64,000 nt of DNA from Cyclospora cayetanensis (Eukaryota > Apicomplexa > Conoidasida > Eucoccidiorida > Eimeriidae), in NCBI RefSeq assembly GCF_002999335.1, contig NW_020312236.1, positions 228,443-292,442 of the forward strand, written 5' to 3'. Shown here in pieces: positions 12,360 through 23,576 of this stretch. The position numbers were made by a program, and so were the translations under genes. Every line of letters begins with the position of its first letter. Position 1 is the first letter of the stretch. The notes beneath the pieces were generated by a model. That model was not told the DNA's origin. It searched no databases and saw only the letters and a program-made list of their open reading frames with translations.

Positions 12360-12974
12360 GAATTAGACGAGTGGCCTGAAGCACCTCCTGAGGCGTGAAC
12401 GTGTCGATGTCGCTGTCGTCATTAAGGTAAAACAGATCTGCATAACAGATTCATTTTTCACTGCTTTCTGAGTTCAGGTATTGACCATTTGAAATCGATT
12501 GCTACCAGATGGTGCTTTACACTCGTTATACGCTTCGCAATCTTGAATAGTTAAGCTTCCATCTAATGGAATCGCGACTCCATTCCAGGGCTTTCTAATG
12601 TGCAGGGAACGATGAGGAAACAAAGGATATTGGTCTCTTATCTTTTGTGTATTTAGTTTTCAAGAGGAAAGTATCATCTGCAGAGGAGTCAAGAGGAAAC
12701 AGTCTCCATCGTGCAGGGTTTTGGCTATTAGGCTTAAATTCGCCAAGTTGCTCCCCATAGACCGAGGAAGTGTGACTGGGCCGTCGAGGCTGCAGTCATG
12801 TATACCTGCTGAAGCAGTTGAAAGCTTTGAAACAAACCCGGAAAGCTCGTTTTCACTTGGCTGCCTCACAGTTTGACTGCTCTTCGGCTCAATGCTACAA
12901 AGTTCTTGCTCTGGTCGCCTTGGAGGGAAAACTCCTGATCCGCTCGACGGCGGCATTTCATGCTGTTTGATCAT
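12360..12974 (-). CDS. Probable 5' exons of the zinc-finger gene
   Basis: An ATG at 12974 opens about 91 codons of Ser/Pro/Glu-rich sequence (MIKQHEMPPSSGSGVFPPRR at its start). A weak GT donor at 12700 leaves phase 1 and joins an exon starting at 12437 after tgcag, giving LFYLNDDSDIDTFTPQEV, which reads like real protein. A donor at 12359 (ttc|gtatgc) would join in phase with the exon at 11865. An alternative is that this reading frame runs on to about 12272 (adds a Lys/Gln-rich helix) and ends at TAG. The phases agree, but no family motif confirms the linkage; it could be a separate small gene. Confidence 0.4.
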
Positions 12975-14838
12975 TTTTCCTGACGTTTTTCTCTAATACA
13001 AGGCCATCTATTCTCTCATTTAATACAAAATTCGGGAGGCAAATCACAATAATGCACAATGGAGGTCACTTCTTGGAGCAACTGGCTGCCGCGTGCAAGC
13101 GGAAGGTAGGGTGAACACATTCTACTTGTTTTTTATTGAATCACCACGCAGACACGTTTAGATAGCTAGCGTGGTACACTCTTTGAACGAAGGAGGAGCT
13201 TTCAGGGTGAAGAGTGCACTGTATGCGCCCATCGTTAGAGCAGAGCATGCAACATTTGCGCTGACTGTGCACGTAAGAAGGGGAAGGGGAGGAATTTGGA
13301 TGATAACGAGTTGATTTTCTTCGAGTTAAGTAGCATTTGGCTAAGGCCTATAGCCGTTTTGAATAAATGGTTTGATGAGCCACAGCCTCGAAGGGATATG
13401 CAACTTTAGTGTCAACCATCCTCCACGAGCCTGCTAACGTAGTCCTTCTTGCTCTTCTTGCTTAGCTCTACAGCTGAATCTAGTTGCAAAAGGTTTTGTA
13501 TTGAGCCTCAAGTTTCCCTGTGAAAGTCTTAATTTAACAGTTGCATGGGAAAGCCAGTGATGACTGGCAGCTTGTCACTGATCCATGCGTCACGAATACT
13601 CCAATTATTACCAGTGCGTATTCCAAAAGTATACTTAGCCTAAAACGCGATCATCTACACAGAAATAAGTGACTGCTGCATCTCGGATTCACGGGGCAGC
13701 TTCTCTCCCCACTCTGCCATTATTCCCACAAGGGATCCAAGGGATCTTTCGTTCCATCGTTCTCTGCTTTTCCACATTGAATAGTTCTCTGTAAATACCT
13801 GCCTGCTACCTGCGAAGGCCTCGATAAAGGATTTAGTTAAATTACAGGCACACCTTTCCAAGATTCCGGTGCGTGAAACCGACGAAATGCATGCATATTT
13901 AATGAAGAAAGCGCATTAAAGTGCACAGATCACTCCAGGGCATCCATATCTGTGAACTGCGCGAAGTTGAACAGCTCCGTGAATCGCATGTGCAACCAGA
14001 AAAGACGGTATAGGCGTTTAATTTGGCAATCTGAGTGGCTGTATCTGGCGGTAGCATTCGGTCTCATTGAGGTCTGTACAAGCTCTTCCAAACCCTCTAG
14101 GGGATTTTAACAAGTCTTTTCGAATGGAGCTATTACATTCCTACATGGAGTGAAGATAGCACGTGGCTCGTGCCTTCATTAGAGAATATCTCTCGCTATC
14201 ATGTGTCGTGGTGTCTTCACCTTTTGTTTCTCACGACGGATATCAAAACGCCAAATACAACTGCTCTAATGGGATGCAAAGGTGCGGAGTGTACTGACTG
14301 GCAATACTGTGCTTGCTATTTACTGAGTTTCAGTTGTACAGGCAACAGCCAACCAAAAACAGCCCTACGCTTACATCTGAGGCTCCAAACGCAAATAGTT
14401 CTAGCTTCCATCCCCTACAGGTGACTTCCTAGCGCGACTGTCTGCTATTGACTGCGCACACTGCAGCATCAGCCACAGAACCGTCAGCCTCTGCCGCAAA
14501 CAGGCCGTAATGCGGCCGAGCGATGGCTGCGACTTTGCCACACAGTACAAATGCGCCTTCTCCTGCGCGTCATCTCTCCCTCCGTAGCCCGGCAATGAGC
14601 TCAGAGGCTACAGGGGTCTCATTAGACGCTGAGAAACAGGAAGGCCGGCACTCGCGCTTCGTGGCGGGGAGACGGAAGGTCAAGGAGAATCGACGCCGTC
14701 AAGCCGAGCGTTGCGGTGTACATATATGCACCAAAACGGACAGACACAGAGGCCAGAATCGGTGCCCTGGGAGCTTAAATACTGCCTCCCTAAGGTTGGG
14801 GTTCCAGAGCGAGGAACACGGTCCTGTGTATGCGCACG
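12975..14838. other. Intergenic; no gene seen
   Basis: Several frames of 60-110 codons exist, but none shows a recognisable domain or linked splice sites. The 14523-14858 plus frame is antisense to the 3' end of the orphan at 14.8 kb. Confidence 0.45.
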
Positions 14839-14840
14839 CG

Positions 14841-15659
14841 TTAGCTAAGTCCCTCTAGGGTTGTGTGTTGTGTTTCCGAGTCATCGTACGCCTCTAGGTC
14901 CATATGGCCTTCGTCTTGCCGCTTCGCCTTTTCAACTGCGGCGGCTACTTCCTCTTTAGGGAGGTCGCTGAACACGGCAGCCGCCAATTCCGCCCCGGAA
15001 AGACGCACAAACTTTGTTTGGCCCTCTGCCCGTCTCCACGTGCCTCCCACCAATCTGTAGTTAAGACGCGCTGCTAAGGGGGAACGGAGAGCAGAGATGG
15101 GCGCTCCTCCTGCTGTAGACCCCTGTTCTGCCGATGACGCAGCAGGCGAGTTCGTGTCGAACAAGCTCCTTTTCCTACTTGTGCTGCTGGTCTGTGCGGA
15201 GGCTTCTCTATCTCGTGAAGGTGCGTCGGTAAGGGTGGTGTTGGACAGCAGTTGCTGGCGAGCCCTAAGGATCTCCAGCTGCTGCCGGCGTTGCAGGCAG
15301 CGCTCTTCTCGCCGTCGTTTCTGCTCCCTCGCTATTCGGTAGTTGCGCTGGGCCTTCTCCTTCTTAGGACGAGGCCTACAGGCAAACAACTGCGTCCCTC
15401 CGCGGGGGAACGCAGTGCAGCCCTCCCGGCGAAAAGCACACCCTCGTGTGGAGAGGCAGAAGGCAGGCCAGACAGGCACAGGCAGGCAGGGGGGAACGGC
15501 GCCGCTGGATGACGGATGCAGCCAAGAGCGAAAGCATCCTCGCGATTTGGGGTACGAGGTCGCGAACTGGGGCATCCGGTGGAGATTAATCTCGGAAAAG
15601 GTGGCGAGGCCCTCTGGCAGGAGAAGAAGAGACTGCAGCAACAGCAGCATTGCTGCCAT
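14841..15659 (-). CDS. Orphan secreted or organelle-targeted basic protein, single exon
   Basis: ATG at 15659 (a second at 15650) starts a 272-codon frame ending at 14841; the frame's further extension to 15725 has no ATG. The N-terminus is a classic signal peptide: MAAMLLLLQSLLLLPEGLA, then a cleavable small-residue site. After it comes a Ser/Arg/Pro region with several Cys, then a very basic helix (KEKAQRNYRIAREQKRRREE and following, about residues 105-150), a Ser/Thr-rich linker, and a conserved-looking C-terminal block (RLNYRLVGGTWRRAEGQ, then an acidic tail). A signal peptide followed by a basic, hydroxylated stretch is how apicoplast-targeted proteins look, but secretion is equally possible. 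I recognise no family. It is divergently oriented to the large orphan at 16.66 kb, sharing a 1-kb spacer. Confidence 0.65.
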   Translation of the reverse strand: MAAMLLLLQSLLLLPEGLATFSEINLHRMPQFATSYPKSRGCFRSWLHPSSSGAVPPCLPVPVWPAFCLSTRGCAFRREGCTAFPRGGTQLFACRPRPKKEKAQRNYRIAREQKRRREERCLQRRQQLEILRARQQLLSNTTLTDAPSRDREASAQTSSTSRKRSLFDTNSPAASSAEQGSTAGGAPISALRSPLAARLNYRLVGGTWRRAEGQTKFVRLSGAELAAAVFSDLPKEEVAAAVEKAKRQDEGHMDLEAYDDSETQHTTLEGLS

Positions 15660-16662
15660 AGTGCTCTTTAAACGGACGGCGTCATGAGGGAATGGGAGGG
15701 TCTCCGTGGTGTATATACACCCCAAGCACTAGCCCGCGAAGGGCCCTTTCCAGGCGACTAAGTGACAGGGCTGCGCGGTGCTGCAGCCATGGGCGGCCTT
15801 CCCTTAAAGCCGCTGGTGTGTTCTCGTTGAAGTCGGTACATAAGGCGTGGGACAGACTGCATCCGGGGGAAGCGGAGAGCTAAAGCCAAGCCTCTGTGGT
15901 GCGCAGACGCCTTCCAATGGCCGCACGGCGTGCTTTAAACTGAAATTCCTTTTTCATGGATTCCTAGAGCAACGGGGAAACGAGACACAGGCCGAATTGC
16001 CGAGGGACGCAGTCGGCTGCAGGGCGCCTCCCTACCAACACGGCATCCGTGTTGGTAGCGAGCAGCAGCGAAGTTTGCAGTGGTATCGCCGCTCGCTCCA
16101 GAACCAGAGTACTTTAAAAGCAAAAGAAGCCAACACATTCCCTGTTGCTTCTGCTTTTTACGCTTCTTCACTTCTCGTATAGGGAGCGGCGGTCAGGCTA
16201 GAACTCGGAGCAGTCCCCAGCTCAACAACCCCCTCCCTTCGCCTCGAGAGCTATGTGCACGGGCTCGTCCCTGCCTGCCAGCGAATAGCGGGCTTGACAC
16301 CAATAAAAAGGCGCCTCTGAGGGCCTTGTTGGTCTTTGTTGCTCCCGCCTGCCCCCCTTCTCCCCTGTAGAGCCCTTTCGCCCTCGTTGGGGGGAGGCCC
16401 ACACCACGATCCCTAGGTCCGCGAGTGGGCCCTGGGGGCCCTCTCGCCATAGAAGTGGCGATCAGAATCCCCCAGTGCCCCCTGTCTGTCGTCGCTAGAG
16501 CCTCGGAGGTCGAAGAAGATCTCCTCCGCAGTGCCCAGGGTGCCTCACCGCTCCTTCGTCTTGGAGCAGCTCACGCCTCAGTCCTATTCGCCTCCCCCGC
16601 TGCCTCCAGCGCAGTTCCCCTACTCGGATGGCCTCCCTCCCTGCTCCCCCTCTGTCGCGACG
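15660..16662. promoter_or_regulatory. Divergent spacer between two orphan genes, putative shared promoter region
   Basis: About 1 kb between the minus-strand ATG at 15659 and the plus-strand ATG at 16663. It is GC- and C/T-rich near the plus gene. No core promoter element can be called by eye; the assignment rests only on head-to-head layout. Confidence 0.4.
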
Positions 16663-19600
16663 ATGCGGAGGGCCCTGGGGGCCCCCGGCCGCCCGCAGCT
16701 TTCGGGGGCCCCCCCCTCTCTGCCGCAGGGCCTCGCTGCCGGACCTCAGGCCTTGCGAGGGGCCCCCCTGAGGCTCCGCGCTGCCCTTCGTCCCCCCCTC
16801 CGGCTTCTGCTGCTCTTCTGCTTGCTGCTGCAGCTCCCGCGCGTGGCCGTTGGCTTTACATTGCAAGCCTCTCGCGTCTTCGCCTGTCAAGACGAACGAC
16901 GGCTCACGACTCTACACGCCTGGCTCCCGAGGCATGTCTTCCAGGGGGGCCTCCTTCCGGGGGGGGGAGGGGGGGCATATCACTCCGCCGTAAGCAAGTG
17001 TCTGCTGCCACAACCTTCGCTGCCTCGCGACGGCCTCTCGGAGCCTCCGCTTGCCTCAAAAACCTCAGTGGCCTCGTCCTTAGGAGCTTCGCGCGCATCG
17101 AACGCGGCTGAACATCGTCCGCTTGAGACTCACTTTGACGGGTTCGTCGGGTAAGAAACAGAAATTCTGAGGCTCACGTGGCTCTTCATGGCATCCGCGG
17201 AGCGGGGGAAGGGGGGACGCTACTCGAGGCGCTGCCTCTTTATCGGAATCCCCTGCCTGCCTGCCTGCCTGCACATACACATACATCCACATACACACAC
17301 ATACGCATACGCACACATCCACATACACAAATACATACATACATACGCATACACATACATCCACATACACACACAGAAATACATACACATGCATGCACAT
17401 GCACATACATATACATGCACATTTAGAGAGTAGTTCTAGAGACTCCTCTTGTCTTATTTTTGCTCCCTTGAGGCGCGTGGACCTGCGGCTGCACCGCAGG
17501 AGGCGGTGGCATGCCCTTTTGTGTATGCACTGTGTGCACATCCCTGTTCCCAGTCCTTTGAAGTGTTTGCAAGTGACACTCTGTGCTGGCCGCCTCGCAT
17601 TCAAGAGTCGCGCTCTTGCGTCTCTCTCTCTCTGCGCGGTGCTGCTCCCTCCCCACAGGTCCCTGCGCGCCTCGCATCTCGAAAACGCTCCATCAAGGGC
17701 TCAAGTCAACTCGTTTTTCACGTACCTCATGGAGGAGCCACTGGCTTCCGTCAACCAGCAGCTACCCCCACAGCAGCACGCGCAGCGACACTTGCTTCCA
17801 AGCCTTTCGGCCGCTGTAGATGGAGTTTTGTTCTTGGCAGGTTGCGCCGTCTCCCCACAGTGCGGCGTCGCGCTCGCGCGCATAGACTCCGTCCCCCACA
17901 GTAGTGGGCTTTTCAAAGATCCTGCAAGGCCTCTGTTGAGTTCTCCAGAGGCCCCCCCCACCCCCCAGCCTCCGCAGAGGAGACTCGACTCGCAGGGCAA
18001 GTGGCTCCTGCTGTGCGGAACGTCGCTCGCGGCGGATCCTCCAGAGGCGCTCCCAGTTGAGGCTTTGACGCGTCTGTTTGTTTCCCTGCAACAGATGCTT
18101 CCCAGGTGCGCTTGAAAAAGACACCTGTGTGTCTGAAAGCCCACCTCCTTAGGGGCCCCTCTACCTTTTCCCGGAGCGCCTTTCGCTGCCTTCATTTATT
18201 GCGCAGCAGTCTCCTTCATCCAGTCTCCAACGTCCTCCTGCCTGCCTGCGTGCACCCCGCCCTCCCCCCCTTTGGCTCCACTTGGGGAGGGGCCTCTCAC
18301 AAGCGCTGCCACGTTCCTCTCCCATCTCTTTCTCTGCCACGTTCCTCTCTCATCGTTTTCTCTGCGACACTCCTCTCTCCTCTCTTACTCTGCGACACTT
18401 CTCTCTCATCTCTTTCTCTGCCACGTTCCTCTCTCGTCTTTTTCTCTGCGATACTCCTCTCTCATCTCTTTCTCTGTCACGTTTCTCTCTCATGTCTTTC
18501 TCTGCCACGTTCCTCTCTCCTCCCTTTCACTGCCACACTCCTCTCTCCTCGCTTTCTCTGCCACGTTCTCCTCTCGTCTCTTTCTCTGCGGGACTCCTCT
18601 CTCATCTCTTTCACTGCCACGTTCCTCTCTCATCATTATCTCTGCCACGTTCCTCTCTCCTCGCTTTCTCTGCGACACTCCTCTCTCATCTCTTTCTCTG
18701 CCACGTTCCCCTGCAGCCTGTCTGTTTTCACCGGCTTTCGTGTGTCTTTTCGCAGATTGCCGCGGTCTGCCATCACGCGCCTCCTAGCGCCTCTGTTTGC
18801 GCTGGGGTGTACGATCGGACTGCCAGTTGCAGCGTCCTCGAGCTCAGAGGATGGTTCCTCTCCTGGGGAGGTTCAGGCACTCGCGCAGGCTGTGTCGAGG
18901 CTGCTGCAGGGGGTGTTGCTCCGAGCTGCAGCCGAAACCCCGACACTGCCTGCGCGCGAGATTGTGCAGCGTATCTCCACGGTGTGCACTGCCCTAAGCG
19001 ACTGGACTAGAAGGGGTTCTTCTTGCGTTCGCGAGACGGCGGATACACCGCTGTTGCTGCTGGCAGATTCTGGCAGACTTGGGAAGAAGTCCCCGCATCG
19101 TCAGGAGTGTTCTTTGCAAGGGGCCTCCGCCACAGCTAGAGCAGCTGCAGCAGCTGCAGCTGCTCTAGCTGCGGCTCTTCAGAGCAGCGAGGCTCAGTCT
19201 CTGCCCGACGAGCTGTTACACGCGATAGCAGCCATGATTGAGAGCTCTGCGGCAGCGGCATCTCGAGGACTAAGAAGCCACAACGACGGAGAGTCCTTGC
19301 AACCGACACGAAGTGGCTCAGACTTGGAATCCTTTCCCCCCACCAGCCACCAGCACTGTCCGCAGGAGACGCAGTCGGATCCAGGGGGCCCCTTGCCGAA
19401 GGAAGCCGTTGCAGAGGAGATGCGGCAGCTAGTCGGTGCGAGGGCCTCCTGGCTCCCCGTCTTTTACGAGCTGATGCGTCTTAGTGGAGGCGTTGGGCTC
19501 CCTGCCGTCCAGCAGCTGGCGGAGACGGCCGCTGCGCAGGCAGCCAGACTCCTTCAGCTGTTCCTGTCGCACAGCCCTCCAAGACAGACTGACGGCTGCT

Positions 19601-22600
19601 CCCCTACCTCCGAAGCCCCCTCGAGTGCCTGGGCTGCAGTAGGCCGGCTGCTGTACGGAGAGGTGCAGCAGCTCGCAACGTCGCTTGCGCGTCTCCACTC
19701 TCTAAGGCCCTTGAAGGGCATGCGGCAGCTTGCTGCCACTCTCGTGGCGTTCGACCGCTTCCTTGCGACGCAGGACGTCCCCAACTCCGCAGACGCATCT
19801 CCCGCATCGCAGCCTTTTGCGTCGAAGGCTGCTGAGGCACCAGCGGCTGCGGCGTGCTCCCCGTCGGCCCTCTCCCTGAGGCCTTTGGTGCACACCCGTG
19901 AGCCTCCACTGGACCTGAAGGAGGCGGAGAGGAGGATTCGCTTCTTCTGCGCGCTGGTGACGCTCGGAGCTTCTGGCAGTTCTCTGTCTTCCGGCGTTGC
20001 AGCGTGCCTGCCCTCAGAGAGACAGCTGCACGCGCTGACGGCCTTCGAGATGCTGGAATACCAGAAGCGACAGAAGAGTCGCTTTCTCCTTGCTCGCGCA
20101 GAGGCTGCGACGAAGAGTGCGCTGCAGCTCCCACTGCAGCTGCTGCAGCGGCTGCTGTTTGCCTGCAGCTGGATCGAGGAGTGGCCTCTCGTAACTAGGG
20201 TCCTGACGATCTTGAGACGCCGCCTCGAGGTTCTTACGCTGCAGCACTTTCTGCGGTCTCTTCATGAGACGGACGGCAGCACCCGCGATGGGGAAGGCAC
20301 TCCTGGAGCTGCTGGCAAAGCCGCCGACGCCGAAGCCTCCCACAGAGAGAATTACACGGCAGAGCTCGTTGGAAAGACGCTTGCCCTGCTGCACAAGACG
20401 TGGGTAAACCGCGGGAGATTCCATCACGTGAAAGATGTCAGAACCTCCCGTAGCACTCCTGCGTCAGCGCAATCTCAAGGTGCCCTCCTTGCGGCGGGAC
20501 CTTCTGAAGGAGAGGGGGCCTCACGTCTGCAGGCAGCGCTCTATGGACTCGCCTCCACGGCTACGTTGTGGGCTGCTGTGCGTGGATTCGACAAGCAGCA
20601 GCCCGAGGATATTGCGCTGCTCACGTTTTCGCTGATCCCCTTCTGGACGTCCAGATTATCGGCAAGGGCCTCGCCGATGCACACGGAAGAGCAGGTGCGT
20701 CTAATCCGCGACGCAGCAGTCGCTGCAGAGGGAGTTGCCGCTGGTGGAAGCCACGAGGCGTCTCAAGGAAAGCAGCCGCAGACTCAGCAACAGCCCTCAA
20801 AAGGAACATGGGCAGAGCACCAGCAATTAGAGACTTTGTCACGCAGCCTTCGAGGGTTGAGCACCTTCTCCCCGGCGTGGGGAGTGGCCTCCCCTGTAGC
20901 TCGCTTTGTCCATCCTGCTGCTGTCGAGGTACGGCTGCCAACCGCGTTCCTGCTGTTTTTATTTATGCCGCTGTTCGTATTTATGCCGTTGATCGCCCAT
21001 CTGCGGCCTCCGTGCGTGCACACTCACTGACGCACCGGCAAGCGTACCTCTTCTCAAACCGCTTTATCCCGTTGCATGTAGACCAGCCGGCATGCGCTTT
21101 CTGTGGGTGCCCCCTGTATGTATGTGTATATGTATATGTATGTGTATGTATGTATATGTATGTATATGTGCGTGTGTATGTATATATATGTACGTGTGTA
21201 TGTATGTATATCTACGTGTGTATGTATGTATATGTACGTGTGTATGTATGTGTATGTGTGTATGTATGTATGTGTGTATGTGTGTGCGCCTTCCGCCGAG
21301 TGTTGCTGCTTCAGTTTTATGTGTCAGAACTGCGGAGGAAGAAGAGTTACGCCTTTCGCGCGTGGCCAGCCCCTCTTTTGTTTCTTTTGGGGTACAACGT
21401 TCTCCGACTCCGCCGCACAAAGGCTGTCGAAGCGCCTAAAGGCCCCGCCTCCACCACAGGAGGAGCAGGGGAGGTGGGTACACCGCGGGCCGCTACCACG
21501 CGGGCGGAAGGGGGCGATGCTGCTGCTGCTGCGCTTGCTCAGCAGCAGCAGCAGCAGCAATTGAGCAGCGAAGCTGAGGCCGAAGCAGCTGCGTTGCTTC
21601 TCGAGGTTGTGGCGGCTATGGAGGAAGGCGTAACCTTTCCCCATGCGGTGAACGCGTACTGCGACGCGGAGGCTGCCGGGATTCGCGCAGCAGATGCTGC
21701 TTCCCCCGCATCTTTTTCTCCTGCAGGGGCCTCTTCACAGAGCGCGACAACCCCCCTTAAGGCGCTGGTTGCTGGCAGGGGTACAGGCCTTCGTCCCCCA
21801 AGGCGTCCTACCGCCCCTGCCCAGCTGTGCACCATCCGTCTTGCCGGCTTGAGGGAAGTGGGATCTTTTCTGTGGGCCCTTAGCCGTGCGGAGAGGGGCC
21901 TGGGGGCCCCTCTCAGTGGGGGCCCCCCAGGCCCACAGGGTACCCTTTCGACTGCTGAGACGACGGCGGCGACGCGGACGGAAAAAGCAGCTCTTGGTGC
22001 TGCTGCTGCTGCGGGCTCCTTTGCTGCGAGCCTGTCACGTACACGGGCCAAACAACCCCTCACTCTGCAGGAGGCATCTCGCACGGCTGCGCAGATGCTC
22101 AAGCGTTCCGGAGGCCTCGCCGATAAATTGGCAGTGTACTGCGAGGCGGCAATTCGAGCAGCCAACGACTTCCTTCTCCAGCAGCAAGGAGGGCACCCGC
22201 AGCGGGGCCTAAGAGCGAACGCTGTCGATGGCAGGAGGCCCCTGCTGAGAGCCGGTGCGCGGCTTGTTGCTTCCGAGGGGCCTCTCGAGAGCGAGGAGGA
22301 GACGGAAAAGCAGAGGCAGGAGACACAGAGCGTATTCGAAGTCTTGAAATCCTTTACCCTGAATGGCGTGGAGGCCCCTCCCCCGGCAGTTTCCCTCCTG
22401 CCTGCCGAGAGGCCGCACATGAGCTGGGTATCTACTGCCGGCGTATCCTTAGGTCTGCTGCTCAACTGCTTCTCGTCCTGTGGGATTCACGCTCGGCAAC
22501 GCATTCTGTACGCCAAACGCCAACCGTATTCTTGCGCAGACACACACACATATTCCCAACTGTACGGACACGCCCTAGCAGCGCGTTTGTGCGATGCTTC

Positions 22601-23576
22601 TAGGCTTGCTGCAACAGATAGTGCTGCTGCAGTTGCTGCAGTTGCAGCTGCAGTTGCTGCTGGATGCCACTGTGTGTGCCGCTACGCTTAAGGTTCTGCT
22701 GTTGCGTCTGCCTGCAGGTCTGGCGTGTTGCATGCGCCTGCGCTGGTTGCAGAGTGCGGGTTACTGCAGCTTTTCCACTTGCTTAGGCCTCTGGCTGCTG
22801 CAGCGCGAGTGGAGATGGAGTCCGCCGAACAGCTCGAAGGAAAGACGCCGTTGCCGGTGAAACAGGCACAGGGGGCAGCAGAAACACAGGCAGTCGTGCA
22901 GCAGCAACAGGAGGTGTGTCCCCTCGCTGGCAACGGCAGCGCGAGCAGCACCAGGAGCAGCAGCAGCAGTCATTCGGAGGCTGTTCTGGTTATTCTGCGG
23001 GAAGCACCGGCATTCCTTTTTGCTGTGACAGCAGCTTTACTGCGGCATGCGCGAGTCATTGCGGATCTCCCGCCCGAAGCTCCGAGGACGGCAGGACAGG
23101 TGCAGCTATTGCTACTGGCGGCCAGCGATTTTGCGGCTCTGCTGCATGCGCACTGCCGCTGGACTGGAGGCGCAGTTGGAGACTACGCAACGCCGAGGCA
23201 GAGGGCTTCGCTTGTTACAGAGTCGTCGGATTTCCGGCGGGCTCTCCATCAGTTGCTTTCGCTTGTTAATGGGATTGTGCTGCGGCATGCCTCGCAGGTT
23301 TGTGGCTCTCTATCGCTGCTGGCAGCAGCAGCGGAGATCCTGAGTCGCTGCGGAAGGCAAGTTCCCCCTCCAAAGGGCACAATGAAGGCGGTAGAGGCGT
23401 TCGCCTCTGCAGCGATCGCGGCTCTCCGGCAACCTGCAGCGTATCACGCCGCTACACAGACAGGGGACTCGTCATCTGATCCCTCGGGAAAGGACCAACT
23501 GCGGACGGGAGGGCCAGAGGAGCTCAGGCGACTTGCCACTGCCCTGGAGGCTCTCAAATTTGTCGAGTTACAGTGA
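16663..23576 (+). CDS. Large orphan protein (about 1,719 residues), Ala/Leu/Ser-rich helical, recessed signal/TM
   Basis: Five exons in consistent phase: 16663-17150, 17659-18105, 18756-20928, 21315-22507, 22718-23576 (TGA). The start ATG at 16663 is chosen because the frame upstream has no ATG. Residues about 48-67 form a hydrophobic stretch (LRLLLLFCLLLQLPRVAVGF) after an Arg/Pro/Gly-rich leader, suggesting a recessed signal peptide or signal anchor and perhaps targeting to the apicoplast or secretory path. The rest is mostly amphipathic helix of Leu/Ala/Gln/Arg with low-complexity inserts: Ala runs near 19140-19180, a Gln run at about 21540-21560, Ser runs near 22960. The repeated leucine-rich helices recall helical-repeat organellar RNA-binding proteins of apicomplexans, but I see no RAP or PPR motif, so no function is assigned. 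The exon 4 end is the least certain: donor 22508 is chosen because it alone matches the phase of exon 5. Confidence 0.7.
17269..17420. repeat. (CATA)n-type microsatellite in intron 1 of the large orphan
   Basis: About 150 bp of catacacata repeats on the sense strand within intron 17151-17658, preceded by a short (CTGC)n run at about 17252-17270. Confidence 0.95.
18308..18699 (+). repeat. 28-bp minisatellite, 14 units, intron 2 of the large orphan
   Basis: Fourteen consecutive pyrimidine-rich 28-bp units, each starting gcSac and ending tttctct or a close variant. The period is exact across all 14 units (18308 + 14 x 28 = 18700, where a truncated fifteenth begins), so divergence is by substitution only. 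It sits in the intron 18106-18755, immediately before the pyrimidine tract of the acceptor. All three plus frames are open through it, which produces Ser/Leu-rich artefactual frames. Confidence 0.92.
19134..19170 (+). repeat. Perfect inverted repeat (17-bp arms, 3-bp loop) inside an Ala-run coding stretch
   Basis: The arms agctagagcagctgcag and its exact reverse complement flank cag. It encodes part of a run of alanines in exon 3 of the large orphan. Confidence 0.9.
21114..21290. repeat. (TATG/TGTG)n microsatellite in intron 3 of the large orphan
   Basis: About 175 bp of tatgtatgtgta-type repeats within intron 20929-21314, just upstream of the acceptor ttgctgcttcag at 21314. Confidence 0.95.

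Noticed and set aside
18106..18755. Open frame joining the 28-bp repeat to exon 3 of the large orphan
   Set aside because: Exon 2's frame meets a stop at 18113, and the splice pair 18105/18756 joins in phase. The repeat is open in all three frames only because it lacks A-rich codons.
21539..22465. 308-codon minus-strand frame
   Set aside because: Antisense shadow of exon 4 of the large orphan; Ala/Arg-rich with no motif.
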